A stretch of DNA of 56,248 bases from Sphingomonadales bacterium (GCA_025351405.1 JANXVZ010000034.1:1-56248), one strand, 5' to 3'. Counted from the first letter of the stretch, positions 8,231 through 17,258 are shown. Notes: generated from the sequence alone by a model not told the origin. Program-made: numbers and translations.

Positions 8231-9289
8231 ATGAAGAGCAGGCATCTCATGGTGACCTTGGCGGCGCTTCTGGCGGCGGGCGGGGCCAGTGCGGCGCCGG
8301 GGACCAGCAGGGTGACGGTGCTGGCCACCGGCGGCACCATTGCCGGCGCCCAGGCGCCCGAGGGCGGTTATGGCTATAAATCCGGGTCCTTCGACATCAA
8401 GGACCTGATTGCCGCGGTGCCCAACCTCGACAAGCTGGCTACCATCAGCGGCGAGCAAGTCGTCAACATCGGCAGCCAGGACATGAACGACGAAGTCTGG
8501 CTGAAGCTGGCGAGGCGGCTTGCCGAAGTGGTGAAGTCGCCCGGCACCGATGCTGTCATCATCACCCACGGCACCGACACGATGGAGGAAACCGGGTATT
8601 TCCTCGATCTGGTGACCAAGACCGAAAAGCCGATCGTCATGGTCGGATCGATGCGGCCGGCAACGGCGATCAGCGCCGATGGCCCAAGCAACCTCTACAA
8701 CGGTGTCGCCACTGCAATCAGCCCGGGGGCGAGGGGGCGCGGCGTGATGGTCGTCCTCAACGACCAGATCGACTACGCCCGCAACGTGGTGAAGACCAAC
8801 ACCAGCGACGTGCAGACATTCCACAGCGTCAACCGCGGTCCGGCGGGTGTGGCCAACACCGGCGTCGTGACGTGGTTCGCGCCGCTCGACAAAAAGCACG
8901 GAATGACCAGCGAGTTCGGCATAGACGGGCTGACGCGGCTGCCACGCGTCGACATCATCTATGCCCATGCCGGGATGAACCCCGACCTTATCGATGCAGC
9001 GGTCAAGCTGGGTGCAAAGGGGTTGGTCATCGCTGGCGTCGGCGACGGCAACATGACAGCGCCGGCCCTGGAGCGTGTCACCGCCGCGGCAAAGGCCGGC
9101 GTCGTCGTGGTACGCAGTTCGCGGCTTGGCTCGGGAATCGTCTATCGCAACAACGAGGTGGATGACGACAAGCTGGGGCTGGTGGCGTCCGACGAGCTCA
9201 ACCCGGCGAAATCCCGCGTGCTGTTGATGCTGGCGCTGACCAGGACCAGCGACGTGGCGAAGATCCAGAAGATGTTCGACGAATATTGA
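8231..9289 (+). CDS. ansB: Type II (periplasmic) L-asparaginase
   Basis: 352 residues with a clear signal peptide (MKSRHLMVTLAALLAAGGASA, then APG). The first catalytic motif LATGGTIAG carries the nucleophile Thr36. The second motif THGTDTMEET supplies the Thr-Asp pair with the nearby Lys (TEKPIVMVGSMRP). ADGPSNLYN follows, as in type II enzymes. It hydrolyses L-asparagine (and more slowly glutamine) to aspartate and ammonia in the periplasm. It begins 11 bases after aspD with AGGGG upstream, so it is co-transcribed with the aspartate decarboxylase and feeds it substrate. Confidence 0.93.
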   Translation: MKSRHLMVTLAALLAAGGASAAPGTSRVTVLATGGTIAGAQAPEGGYGYKSGSFDIKDLIAAVPNLDKLATISGEQVVNIGSQDMNDEVWLKLARRLAEVVKSPGTDAVIITHGTDTMEETGYFLDLVTKTEKPIVMVGSMRPATAISADGPSNLYNGVATAISPGARGRGVMVVLNDQIDYARNVVKTNTSDVQTFHSVNRGPAGVANTGVVTWFAPLDKKHGMTSEFGIDGLTRLPRVDIIYAHAGMNPDLIDAAVKLGAKGLVIAGVGDGNMTAPALERVTAAAKAGVVVVRSSRLGSGIVYRNNEVDDDKLGLVASDELNPAKSRVLLMLALTRTSDVAKIQKMFDEY

Positions 9290-9293
9290 TCGA

Positions 9294-9312
9294 CGGCACC
9301 GGCCCGGTGCCG
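9294..9312. terminator. Short GC-rich hairpin between convergent genes
   Basis: CGGCACCG (9294-9301) pairs perfectly with CGGTGCCG (9305-9312) around a 3-base loop. It lies exactly between the converging stops of ansB (9289) and the DUF2147 gene (9313). There is no good T-run on either side, so it may be a weak or Rho-assisted bidirectional terminator. Confidence 0.5.
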
Positions 9313-9705
9313 CTATTCGACCAGCATCCATTTCTGCGATTTGCAGCCAAGCTTGCCGACAAGGCAGCCGGTGCCTTTCAAGGTCTTGTCGCCGGTTCGC
9401 ACCACCCGGCCCGAAAATGTCTTGTTGATATCGGGCACGAAAACACTGCCCTTCCACCGGTCGGGGCCGTCGGGCCGGAAATTCCTGAACAATTGCAGGC
9501 CTATCAAATGCGACGTGCCACCCTTTGCAGCATCGGCCTTGGCCTTGTCATTGGCCCACACAACCACGCCGCAGATGTTGGGGCCGCATGGCTCGGGCCG
9601 GATGTGAACCGAGTTGGAGGGATTGTGGTAGGAGTGATAGAGTCCCGGCGGCGCCGCACCCGCCGCACCCGCCAGCAACAACAGCATCGGCAAACCAGTC
9701 ACCAT
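9313..9705 (-). CDS. Small secreted DUF2147 protein
   Basis: 130 residues with a short signal peptide (cleavage likely after AGAAGA, near residue 17), then a compact beta-rich DUF2147 domain. The domain starts GLYHSYHNPSNSVHI and contains CGPNICGVVVWA, then FRPDGPDRWKGSVFVPDINKT, GRVVRTGD and a terminal Cys-rich KGTGCLVGKLGCKSQKW. Two Cys pairs may form disulfides in the periplasm. DUF2147 proteins are widespread in Proteobacteria but unassigned; some resemble lipocalin-like barrels. ATG 9705 is preceded by AAGGGA. It is divergent from the TonB receptor at 10051. Confidence 0.85.
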   Translation of the reverse strand: MVTGLPMLLLLAGAAGAAPPGLYHSYHNPSNSVHIRPEPCGPNICGVVVWANDKAKADAAKGGTSHLIGLQLFRNFRPDGPDRWKGSVFVPDINKTFSGRVVRTGDKTLKGTGCLVGKLGCKSQKWMLVE

Positions 9706-9876
9706 CGGGCCGTCCCTTTCTTGCGCAACAGACGCGCCAACGCCTATTCGCCGTCAGCCGGGCAGGTCGAACGCCGTCACCCCGCATCGCGGGAGCCGGG
9801 CCGGGGCCACCCGCAGGGCGGATACGGGCTAAACACGCTGCGAACAGCTTGATTCCGCAACAAAAACGCGTGTTAA

Positions 9877-9914
9877 CGACTGTGACGGAAATAATAGCAA
9901 AAATGTCACAGTCG
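9877..9914. promoter_or_regulatory. Long-arm inverted repeat upstream of TonB receptor
   Basis: CGACTGTGAC (9877-9886) and GTCACAGTCG (9905-9914) are perfect 10-base inverted arms around an 18-base, very A-rich spacer. The half sites contain TGTGAC/GTCACA, like CRP/FNR half sites, but the gap is far wider than a CRP operator. Either two dimers bind, or a cruciform/hairpin forms. Confidence 0.5.
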
Positions 9915-9918
9915 GGAA

Positions 9919-9934
9919 ATTTCGGTTCCGAAAT
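9919..9934. promoter_or_regulatory. Compact palindrome, candidate operator
   Basis: ATTTCGG (9919-9925) and CCGAAAT (9928-9934) form a perfect 7-base inverted repeat with a 2-base centre, five bases after the larger inverted repeat and about 117 bases before the receptor start. Its size and symmetry fit a dimeric repressor site. No regulator gene is adjacent. Confidence 0.4.
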
Positions 9935-10050
9935 GTCAATCGATTGCAAAATTTCAGTGTGCCGGAGACCACGGCATATTACCGTGCAGCTTCAATCAAG
10001 GACGGTTGCGCACCTCGCGGCCGGATCCGTTGAATCGGGGGATCGAAATC

Positions 10051-12699
10051 GTGCCTACAATTTCCAAGGCCGCGTCGCGTGGCGGGTTGCTTGCGACCGC
10101 AGCAATCCTGGCATCCTTGCTGGTGCCCGGCGCCGTTGGCGCACAGCAGGTTGCAGCGACTGGCGCCGATGCTGCCAAGAATGACGAAATCATCGTCATC
10201 GGCACGCGTCGTGCAGACCGCACCGTGACCGATTCCGCCTCGCCGGTCGACGTTATCGGCGCTGCCGAGCTCGGCTCGCAACCCGCCGGCAACATGCTCG
10301 ATGCGGTGAAGAACATCATCCCGTCCTTCTTCGTCGGACAGAATTCGATTTCGGATGCGTCGACCTTCGTGCGCGCGCCCTCGCTCCGCGGGCTGCCCGC
10401 CGACCAGGTCCTCGTCATGCTCAACGGCAAGCGGTACAATCGCTCCGCCCTTGTCCAGGTCTACAATGGTGGCGACACGGGCCTGTCGTTCGGTTCGCAG
10501 GGTGCCGATATTTCCGCCATCCCGACGATCGCGATCAAGCGGCTCGAAGTGCTGCGTGACGGCGCCACCGCCCAATATGGGTCGGATGCCATCGCCGGCG
10601 TGCTCAACTATGGCCTGCGCGACGACGCCGGTTTCGAAGTGGAGGCGCGCTATGGCCAATATTACGACCATGGCGACGGCAAGAGCTATCAGCTCAGCGG
10701 CAACGCCGGGTTCAAGTTCGGGGAGCGCGGCTTCGTCAACCTGTCCGGTGAATATGACAATGACGGCCAGACCAGCCGCGGCGCGACGCGCCCGACCGCC
10801 GTTGCTTTCGCCAATGAAAACCCGACCCTCGCCAACAAGCTTCCCAACTATCCGCTGCCTGCGCAGATATGGGGCAATTCGCCGAGCGAGGGGTATAAGT
10901 TCGTCCTGAACTCGGCCTATGAAGTGACCGACACCAGCAAGATCTACCTGTTTGGCAACCTTGCGCACAGCAAGGCCGATCAAAGCTTCAACTTCCGCTC
11001 GTCGCTCGTCGGCACCCGGCCGTTCGCCACGACAGCAGGCGGCGTGGACAACCTGGGGGGGCGGTCGTTCTTCCAGCATCCATATTATCTGACCCAGTGC
11101 CCGGCCGGCAGCGAAAGCTGCACCGCCGGTGGCTATGTGAAGGACAACAACACCTTCTCGCTGAGTTCGATCTATCCGGCCGGCTTTACACCGCGTTTCG
11201 TCGGCGTGACCGACCAGGTCTATGGGACCGTGGGCTACAAGGGCAAGACGCCGGGCGGCTTTGGCTATGACCTGTCGGCATCGGCGAGCCGGAATGCCCT
11301 CAACCTGTCGATGTACAACTCGATCAGCCCGTCGTTCGGCAAGGCTTCGCAGACCAGCTTCGAGTTCGGCAAGCTGATCCAGAAGGAATTCGATGCCAAT
11401 ATCGACTTGACCTATGACGTCGATGCCGGCTTCGCCAGCCCGATCACGCTGTCGGGCGGTGCCGAATACCGGCGCGAAAGCTACACGGCGACGCAAGGCG
11501 ACCTGCAATCCTATGGCGCAGGTCCGTACGCTCTTGCCCACCCGCTGTTCATCCAGTCGGAATCGGGTGCCTATGTGCCGACCGGCGAATTCACCGCCAC
11601 GGAAAGCCCGGCGGCCAGCGGTTACGGCGGCACCAGCCCGACCTATGCCGGCACGCATAGCCAAAAGAGCTATGGCATCTATGGCGGTGCCGAAACCGAC
11701 ATCACCAAGGCGTTCACCGTCGGCATTGCCGGGCGCTACGAACATTATGACAGCTTTGGCGGCGCCGTCGTCGGCAAGGTGAACGCGATTTATCACCTGT
11801 CCGATAGCTTTGCGCTGCGCGGAACGGTCGGTACCGGGTTCCACGCCCCGACCCCCGGGCAGAGCAACACGCAGGTCCTGACCACCAATTTCGTTGGCGG
11901 CAATTCCGTGCAGACCGGCACCTTCCCGGTGACGAGCGGCGTCGCGCAATTTTATGGCGCCAAGCCGCTGAAGCCGGAGAAATCCACCAACTTCGGATTG
12001 GGCTTCGTGTTCCAGCCGACGAGTGCGTTCACGCTGACGGTCGATGCCTATGACATCAAGGTCCGCGACCGGATCTTCATCTCCAAGACCTTCAATGTCT
12101 CGGCGCTGGATATCATCGCGTTGCCGGAACTGGCATCGGTGGGCATCGACGGGCAGGTGCAGTATTTCACCAACTCGCTCAACACCACCACCAAGGGTGT
12201 CGACGTCGTCGGCAGCTATCGGACCGACCTCGGCGAGGGCAAGCTCAACCTGACGCTGGCCTACAACTACAACCAGAACAAGGTAACCAAGTTCGACGCG
12301 GCGGCGATCGGCGCAAATCAGATCATCGATGCCGAGAGCCTGGCGCCGCACCACCGTCTGAACCTGCAGGGCAACTGGTCGTTCGGCGACTTCTCGATTA
12401 CCGCCGCCGAACATTATTACAGCAGCTGGCGTGCCGAGACCGATTATCCGGGGCAGCTTTTCGGGTCGAAGTTCACCACCGATCTCGATGCCAGCTATAC
12501 CTTCTCGGACCACTTCACCTTTACGGTCGGTGCGAACAACCTGTTCAATGCCAAGCCTGACCGGATTGCCGCATCGGGTGCGAACCCGATCTACACGGCA
12601 ACCAACAGCCTTGGTGACGGCCAGATCTACCCTCGCAACGGCGGACCCTTCGGGTTCAACGGCGGCCTGTGGTACGTTCGCGTCCGCGTCAAATACTAG
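10051..12699 (+). CDS. TonB-dependent outer-membrane receptor
   Basis: About 882 residues from GTG 10051, which has GGGGGA 8 bases upstream. A signal peptide (LLATAAILASLLVPGAVGA) is followed by a TonB-box-like NDEIIVIGTRR. A plug domain comes next (SLRGLPADQVLVMLNGKRYN, then RLEVLRDGATAQYGSDAIAGVLNY), then a long beta-barrel with alternating aromatic strands, ending in GLWYVRVRVKY. An in-frame TTG at 10006 could add 15 residues but has no comparable ribosome site. The substrate is unknown. It is followed by a strong terminator and then gamma-glutamyltransferase, which suggests peptide or gamma-glutamyl compound uptake, but that is inference. The two inverted repeats upstream suggest tight regulation. 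Confidence 0.9.
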   Translation: MPTISKAASRGGLLATAAILASLLVPGAVGAQQVAATGADAAKNDEIIVIGTRRADRTVTDSASPVDVIGAAELGSQPAGNMLDAVKNIIPSFFVGQNSISDASTFVRAPSLRGLPADQVLVMLNGKRYNRSALVQVYNGGDTGLSFGSQGADISAIPTIAIKRLEVLRDGATAQYGSDAIAGVLNYGLRDDAGFEVEARYGQYYDHGDGKSYQLSGNAGFKFGERGFVNLSGEYDNDGQTSRGATRPTAVAFANENPTLANKLPNYPLPAQIWGNSPSEGYKFVLNSAYEVTDTSKIYLFGNLAHSKADQSFNFRSSLVGTRPFATTAGGVDNLGGRSFFQHPYYLTQCPAGSESCTAGGYVKDNNTFSLSSIYPAGFTPRFVGVTDQVYGTVGYKGKTPGGFGYDLSASASRNALNLSMYNSISPSFGKASQTSFEFGKLIQKEFDANIDLTYDVDAGFASPITLSGGAEYRRESYTATQGDLQSYGAGPYALAHPLFIQSESGAYVPTGEFTATESPAASGYGGTSPTYAGTHSQKSYGIYGGAETDITKAFTVGIAGRYEHYDSFGGAVVGKVNAIYHLSDSFALRGTVGTGFHAPTPGQSNTQVLTTNFVGGNSVQTGTFPVTSGVAQFYGAKPLKPEKSTNFGLGFVFQPTSAFTLTVDAYDIKVRDRIFISKTFNVSALDIIALPELASVGIDGQVQYFTNSLNTTTKGVDVVGSYRTDLGEGKLNLTLAYNYNQNKVTKFDAAAIGANQIIDAESLAPHHRLNLQGNWSFGDFSITAAEHYYSSWRAETDYPGQLFGSKFTTDLDASYTFSDHFTFTVGANNLFNAKPDRIAASGANPIYTATNSLGDGQIYPRNGGPFGFNGGLWYVRVRVKY

Positions 12700-12720
12700 G
12701 CTCTGGTACGCGTCTTCCAG

Positions 12721-12754
12721 GGGGCGGGCGGGTTTGCCTGCCCGCCCCTTGTCA
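12721..12754 (+). terminator. Strong hairpin terminator after TonB receptor
   Basis: GGGGCGGGC GGG (12721-12732) pairs with CC TGCCCGCCCC (12737-12748) around TTTG, with a single G-T wobble, and is followed by TTGTCATTT. It begins 21 bases after the receptor stop. Gamma-glutamyltransferase downstream would then need its own promoter or read-through. Confidence 0.7.
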
Positions 12755-12784
12755 TTTGGCTCTGGTGGTGATGCAATCCGTCGA

Positions 12785-14515
12785 ATGAACACCCGGAATC
12801 CTGGCAAGCTGGCGGCAATCGCACTGTTGGCGTTGTCACTGGCGGCGACCGCGGCGCAGGCAGCATCGCCGCTGCCCATCGGCGCCGCACATGGCATGGT
12901 GGTATCCGCCCACCGTCTGGCAAGCGATACCGGCGTCGATGTGCTGCGCAAGGGCGGCAATGCCGTCGACGCCGCGATTGCCGTGGCCTATGCACTGGCG
13001 GTGACGTTTCCGGAGGCGGGCAACATCGGCGGTGGCGGGTTCATGACCATTCGCCTGCACGATGGCCGCCAGTCCTTCATCGATTTTCGTGAAACGGCGC
13101 CCCAGGCTGCAACCGCGAACATGTACCTCGATGCCGCGGGAAATGTCGTGCCGGCACTTTCCACGCGTGGCTATCGCGCCGTGGCGATCCCCGGCACTGT
13201 CGCCGGGCTCGAGCTGGCGCGGACGCGCTATGGCACCCGCCCGCGCGCGGTCTTGATGGCATCGGCGATAAAGCTGGCGCGCGAGGGCTTCGCGCTGGAC
13301 CAGGGCGATGCGGAATTCCTCAACCAGGCGGCCGCCGATTTCGCGAGGGACGCGCCCAGCGCCGCAATCTTCGGCAATCACGGCCAACCATGGCACGCCG
13401 GTGACCGCTTCATCCAGGCCGATCTCGGCCGCACGCTGCAGGCGATTTCTGCGGGCGGCGTCGATGCCTTCTACAAGGGTGCGGTCGCACAGCGTATCGT
13501 CGCTGCCAGCAAGGCCCATGGCGGTATCCTCACCCTTGCCGATTTCGGCGCCTATCGCGCGGTGGAGCGGGCGCCCATCACCTGCGATTATCGCGGATTC
13601 CATGTCATTTCAGCACCGCCGCCAAGCTCGGGCGGGGTGGTCATTTGCGAAGCGATGAACATCCTTGCGGGTTATCCGATGGGCGCGCTCGGCTTTCACT
13701 CGGCGCAGGGCGTGCACTACATGACCGAGGCGCTGCGCCGCGCTTTCCATGATCGCAATGTCAATCTGGGTGATCCGGGCTTCGTCAAGGCCGATGTGGC
13801 CCGCTTCGTCGCCCCCGGATACGCCGACCAGCTACGGCAGGGGATCGCGGCGGACAAGGCAACGCCTTCCACGTCGCTCGGCGTCCCCGGCAGCGATCAC
13901 GAAGGCAAGAGCACGACGCATTTTTCAATCGTCGATGCGCAGGGGAACGCGGTTTCGCTGACCTATACGCTCAACGACTGGTTCGGCGCGCGCGTGACGG
14001 CGGCGGGAACCGGCATCCTGCTCAACGACGAAATGGATGACTTTTCATCGAAGCCCGGTGCCTCCAACATGTTCGGGCTGGTCGAAGGTGCCAACAATGC
14101 CATTGCCCCCGGCAAGCGGCCGCTGTCGTCGATGACTCCGACCATCGTCACCAGGGATGGCAAACTGGTGATGGTCATCGGCACGCCCGGTGGCAGCCAC
14201 ATCCCGACGGGGGTGTTGCAGGTCATGCTCAACCTTATCGACCATGGCATGACCCTCACCGAAGCTGTCGATGCGCCTCGCATCCATGCGCAATGGCTGC
14301 CCGATGTGCTCTATCACGAGACCAATGCCCTTAGTGCGGATACCATGGCCTCGCTCGCGGCGCGCGGGCATCGGCTGGAGCCGATGGGGTATGAAAACCA
14401 CATCGCGGCGATCCTTGTCGGCGGTCCGGCGATCGGCGCACCGCCGCGCGGGCACGACCAGCTTTATGGCGCGATCGATCCGCGTTTGCCCATGGGCAGC
14501 GTCGCCGGATATTGA
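12785..14515 (+). CDS. ggt: Gamma-glutamyltransferase (self-processing)
   Basis: 576 residues with a signal peptide (LAAIALLALSLAATAAQA) and the full GGT architecture. The large-subunit part contains GGNAVDAAIAVAYALAVTFPEAGNIGGGGFM. The autocleavage site lies at STTHFS, with nucleophile Thr377. The small subunit has SLTYTLN, then GILLNDEMDDFS and MTPTIV, then GTPGGSHIPTGVLQV. It hydrolyses or transfers gamma-glutamyl groups from glutathione and gamma-glutamyl peptides in the periplasm. The length and the motif order are complete, so it should be active. It follows a TonB receptor and precedes a small acetyltransferase. Confidence 0.95.
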   Translation: MNTRNPGKLAAIALLALSLAATAAQAASPLPIGAAHGMVVSAHRLASDTGVDVLRKGGNAVDAAIAVAYALAVTFPEAGNIGGGGFMTIRLHDGRQSFIDFRETAPQAATANMYLDAAGNVVPALSTRGYRAVAIPGTVAGLELARTRYGTRPRAVLMASAIKLAREGFALDQGDAEFLNQAAADFARDAPSAAIFGNHGQPWHAGDRFIQADLGRTLQAISAGGVDAFYKGAVAQRIVAASKAHGGILTLADFGAYRAVERAPITCDYRGFHVISAPPPSSGGVVICEAMNILAGYPMGALGFHSAQGVHYMTEALRRAFHDRNVNLGDPGFVKADVARFVAPGYADQLRQGIAADKATPSTSLGVPGSDHEGKSTTHFSIVDAQGNAVSLTYTLNDWFGARVTAAGTGILLNDEMDDFSSKPGASNMFGLVEGANNAIAPGKRPLSSMTPTIVTRDGKLVMVIGTPGGSHIPTGVLQVMLNLIDHGMTLTEAVDAPRIHAQWLPDVLYHETNALSADTMASLAARGHRLEPMGYENHIAAILVGGPAIGAPPRGHDQLYGAIDPRLPMGSVAGY

Positions 14516-14527
14516 GACCGGCAGCGG

Positions 14528-15067
14528 GTGGAGGCGTTCACACATCGTCTGGCGCAGGTCGCGGACCTGCCGGAACTCACGGCGCTGATGACCCGGGCAA
14601 TCGAGCACCTGCAGGTCGGTTTCCTGTCACCCGAACAGGTGCGCGCCAGCCATCAGGTGATGGGGCTCGACACCCAGCTCGTCCGCGACCAGACCTATTT
14701 CATCGTCGAGGCAGCCGGTCGCATCGTGGCGTGCGGCGGGTGGAGCTGGCGCGCGACGCTGTTCGGCGGCGATGCCAGCATCGTGGCGCGCCAACCATTG
14801 CCGCTCGACCCCGCTACCGATGCCGCCAAGATCCGCGCGATGTATGTGGACCCGGCGTTTGCGCGGCGGGGGCTGGGCAGCATGATCATGCGCTTGTGCG
14901 AGGCTGCCGCACGACAGGCCGGCTTTGCCAAGGTCGAGCTGATGGCGACCCTTGCCGGCGTGCCGCTCTACCGGGTGTGCGGCTATACCGACATCGAAGC
15001 CATCGAGGCCGTCAGCCGGGAGGGCGTGACGGTGCCGTTGATCCGGATGGGCAAGGCGCTGCCGTGA
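14528..15067 (+). CDS. GNAT-family N-acetyltransferase
   Basis: 179 residues with a GNAT fold. It has an N-terminal strand (THRLAQVADLPELTALM), a mid strand with IVACGGWSWR, and the acetyl-CoA-binding motif A as YVDPAFARRGLGSMIMRLCEAAARQAG (R-x-x-G-x-G/A type). It ends with LYRVCGY, the usual motif B. The acceptor is unknown. The GTG start is 13 bases after ggt, so it is likely co-transcribed. It could modify a metabolite released by GGT, but nothing in the sequence shows this. Confidence 0.85.
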   Translation: MEAFTHRLAQVADLPELTALMTRAIEHLQVGFLSPEQVRASHQVMGLDTQLVRDQTYFIVEAAGRIVACGGWSWRATLFGGDASIVARQPLPLDPATDAAKIRAMYVDPAFARRGLGSMIMRLCEAAARQAGFAKVELMATLAGVPLYRVCGYTDIEAIEAVSREGVTVPLIRMGKALP

Positions 15068-15113
15068 CTGCAGGGCATTCGCGGCGCAACCCTGGCCGGC
15101 AGGCTGGGCCGAC

Positions 15114-15611
15114 ATGGCCAGGATAACCCCGGCGACACAGGCGCTCGACCGCGCCGGCGTCTCGTTTACCGTTGTCGCCTATGACTATGCACCGGGTGCC
15201 GATCGCATCGGGTTGCAGGCGGCCGCGGCGCTGGGAGTCGATGCCGATTCGGTGGTCAAGACCTTGATGGCAAGGGTCGATGGCAAGCCGGTCTGCGTCA
15301 TGCTGTCGTCGGCGGCCGAAATGTCGATGAAACGGCTCGCCGCCGCGGTCGGGGGCAAAAGCGCCGATATGATGCCGCCCGCCGACGCCGAACGCATGAC
15401 CGGCTATCGCATCGGCGGGATCAGCCCCTTTGGCCAGCTTCGCAAGGTCGCGGCGATCATCGACCGTCAGGTGCTCGATCAGCCGTATATCTACCTCAAT
15501 GCGGGACAGCGCGGCCTGCAGTTGCGGCTTCATCCGGCCGATGCTGTCCGGGCGCTGGAAGCGGTTGTTGCCGATTTGCGGCAGGTCGTCCGGGACCGCA
15601 CGCCGGACTGA
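15114..15611 (+). CDS. ybaK: YbaK/ProX-type Cys-tRNA(Pro) deacylase
   Basis: 165 residues spanning one whole YbaK domain: TPATQALDRAGVSFTVVAYDY at the start, VVKTLMARVDGKPVCVMLSS (with the conserved catalytic-region Lys), and GYRIGGISPFGQ. The last glycine-rich loop defines the YbaK branch of editing domains. The protein removes mischarged cysteine from tRNA-Pro in the cytoplasm. It is at the end of the plus-strand group and converges on the GntR gene at 15651. Confidence 0.92.
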   Translation: MARITPATQALDRAGVSFTVVAYDYAPGADRIGLQAAAALGVDADSVVKTLMARVDGKPVCVMLSSAAEMSMKRLAAAVGGKSADMMPPADAERMTGYRIGGISPFGQLRKVAAIIDRQVLDQPYIYLNAGQRGLQLRLHPADAVRALEAVVADLRQVVRDRTPD

Positions 15612-15650
15612 ACGGCACCGCGCCGGCCAATGCGCGGCGCAACGTGTCGG

Positions 15651-16361
15651 TCAGGGGTTGGCTGGCGCTATCGGCTCCTTCAGCAGCCGGCGCGCCTCCA
15701 CCAGCAGCGTCAACATCGCCTGGCGGGCGCCATCCGCATCGCCCGCCCGGATGGCATCGGCAATGCGGGCATGGTCGGCGGCGCTGGCCACCGCCACGGA
15801 TTTCTGGCGGTTGGTGACGCGGATCGAGATGCGCAGGGCTGCGTCGATCGTGTGGCGCATGTTGATGAAGAAGCGGTTGCCGCTGGCCTGCAGGATGGCA
15901 ACATGGAATTTGACATCGGCGTCGAGGGAATCGTCCTCGCCGCGCTCGGCGGCGCGCATCCGGTCGAGCGCGGCGAAGATGCGGGTGATGGCTTCGGCGT
16001 CGCCGCGTTGTGCCGCAAGCGCCGCCGCGGTCGGTTCGATGGCAATGCGGAAATCGTTGAACTCGCGGATCAGCGGCAGCCGCGCACCCTTGGCGTGGAG
16101 CAACCATTGCAGCACATCGGGGTCGGACAGGTTCCACGCCGCCTCATCGCGCACAATGCTGCCGATGCTGGCGCGCGAGACAACCAGGCCCTTGGCGGTC
16201 AAAGCCTTGACGGCTTCGCGCATCACGGTGCGGCTGGCGTTGAACGTCTTGCACAGGTCGTTGACCTGGAACACCGCGCCCGGCGCATAGTCACCGGAGA
16301 CGATTGCGCGGCCCAGCGTGGCGGCGACATGATCGGTCAGGTTCGACGATCGCACTTCCAA
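15651..16361 (-). CDS. GntR-family (FCD domain) regulator of galactose-catabolic operon
   Basis: 236 residues. The N-terminal winged HTH (about residues 8-75) has NDLCKTFNASRTVMREAVKALTAKGLV. The all-helical FCD effector domain (about residues 90-225) has metal-type FRIAIEP, DVKFHVAILQASGN and DHARIADAIRAGD. FCD regulators of this kind respond to sugar acids or their lactones. It is the last gene of the minus-strand sugar operon, an arrangement seen with DgoR-type repressors. It probably represses the symporter and alpha-galactosidase promoters in 22911-23136, where a TTAAT-N3-ATTAA repeat lies. A galactonate-type inducer is inferred from context. Confidence 0.9.
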   Translation of the reverse strand: MEVRSSNLTDHVAATLGRAIVSGDYAPGAVFQVNDLCKTFNASRTVMREAVKALTAKGLVVSRASIGSIVRDEAAWNLSDPDVLQWLLHAKGARLPLIREFNDFRIAIEPTAAALAAQRGDAEAITRIFAALDRMRAAERGEDDSLDADVKFHVAILQASGNRFFINMRHTIDAALRISIRVTNRQKSVAVASAADHARIADAIRAGDADGARQAMLTLLVEARRLLKEPIAPANP

Positions 16362-16388
16362 GCTCAGTCCTCCCGCGCCGTCACGGCG

Positions 16389-17258
16389 TCACGATCGCGT
16401 GCAGATGGTTTCACGCAGGCCGGTGACATCGGTCTGGTACACCAGCAGGGCGCCGGCCAGCGGTTGGGCGTCGCGCTGCTCCTCGCTCAGGTCGATGCTG
16501 GCGCTGGTGACCATCAACTGCGTCAGGTCATCGCCGCCGAATGCCACGCAGCTCGGCTGGCTGACCGGCAGCGACAGCCGGCGCTCGACGCTGCCATCGG
16601 GGCGGTAGCGCACGATTTCGCCTGCACCCCATTGTGCGTTCCAAAGATGGTCTTCGGCATCGATGCAGCTGCCGTCGGGGTGGATGCCGGCAGCGGTCGT
16701 GGCGAATGTCTCCGGCGCGCCGATGGGGCCATCTTCGGCATCGAAGGCATAACGCCAGATGGTATTGCGCACCGAATCGGCGAAATACATCAGGCTGCCG
16801 TCGCGGTTCCAGCACAGGCTGTTGGGAATACGGATGTCGCCGATCACCGGACGGGCAAGGCCGTTGCCATCATAGCGCCACAGGCTGCCCATCGGCGTGC
16901 CATGGCGTTCCGCCATGCTGCCGGCCCAGAAACGCCCGCTGCGGTCGACGCGGCCATCATTCATGCGCAGATGGGGCACGTCGGCGGTGACGGGTGCACG
17001 CATTTCGAAACTGCCGCTTTCCGGCGTGAAACGGGCAAAGCCATGCTCGAACGCACCGAGAAAGACGCCGGGCAAATTGGTCAGGGCAAAGCTGCCGAGG
17101 CGTTGTGCCAGCGCAAAGCCTTCAGGCTCCTCGCCCGGCGTCCAGTGCCAGAAGCGCGCGGCTTCGATGTCGGTCCAGCAGGCGCAACCCCTGCGCCAGT
17201 CCCAGACGATGCCCTCGCCAAGGACATTGCCGACCGCCAGGGTATGCAGCGGTGTCAT
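16389..17258 (-). CDS. SMP-30/gluconolactonase-family sugar lactonase
   Basis: 289 residues forming a six-bladed propeller of the SMP-30/regucalcin family. The motifs are LGEGIVWDWRRGCACWTDIEA (metal Glu), RMNDGRVDRSGRFWAGSMAE (Asn/Asp ligands), IPNSLCWNRDGSLMYFADS and GIHPDGSCIDAEDHLWNAQWG (metal Asp). Such enzymes hydrolyse aldonolactones. In this operon it should open D-galactono-lactone (or L-arabinono-lactone) made by the SDR dehydrogenase. Its ATG overlaps the TGA of the kinase gene (ATGA), so the two are translationally coupled. Confidence 0.88.
   Translation of the reverse strand: MTPLHTLAVGNVLGEGIVWDWRRGCACWTDIEAARFWHWTPGEEPEGFALAQRLGSFALTNLPGVFLGAFEHGFARFTPESGSFEMRAPVTADVPHLRMNDGRVDRSGRFWAGSMAERHGTPMGSLWRYDGNGLARPVIGDIRIPNSLCWNRDGSLMYFADSVRNTIWRYAFDAEDGPIGAPETFATTAAGIHPDGSCIDAEDHLWNAQWGAGEIVRYRPDGSVERRLSLPVSQPSCVAFGGDDLTQLMVTSASIDLSEEQRDAQPLAGALLVYQTDVTGLRETICTRS

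Larger units (their letters stand above)
9706..10050. promoter_or_regulatory. Intergenic control region between DUF2147 gene and TonB receptor
   Basis: About 345 bases without a credible gene. The part next to the receptor (9850-9960) is much richer in A/T than its surroundings and holds two separate inverted repeats, listed individually. It must contain both divergent promoters. I cannot place -35/-10 boxes with confidence. Confidence 0.6.

Noticed and set aside
9877-9914. CRP/FNR binding site
   Set aside because: Half sites resemble TGTGA/TCACA, but the spacer is 18 bases between six-base arms, too wide for a single CRP dimer. Kept only as an inverted repeat.
9979-12960. A 993-codon open frame antisense to the TonB receptor
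   Set aside because: Composition and lack of any motif mark it as a shadow of the receptor gene. The plus-strand protein has signal peptide, plug and barrel.
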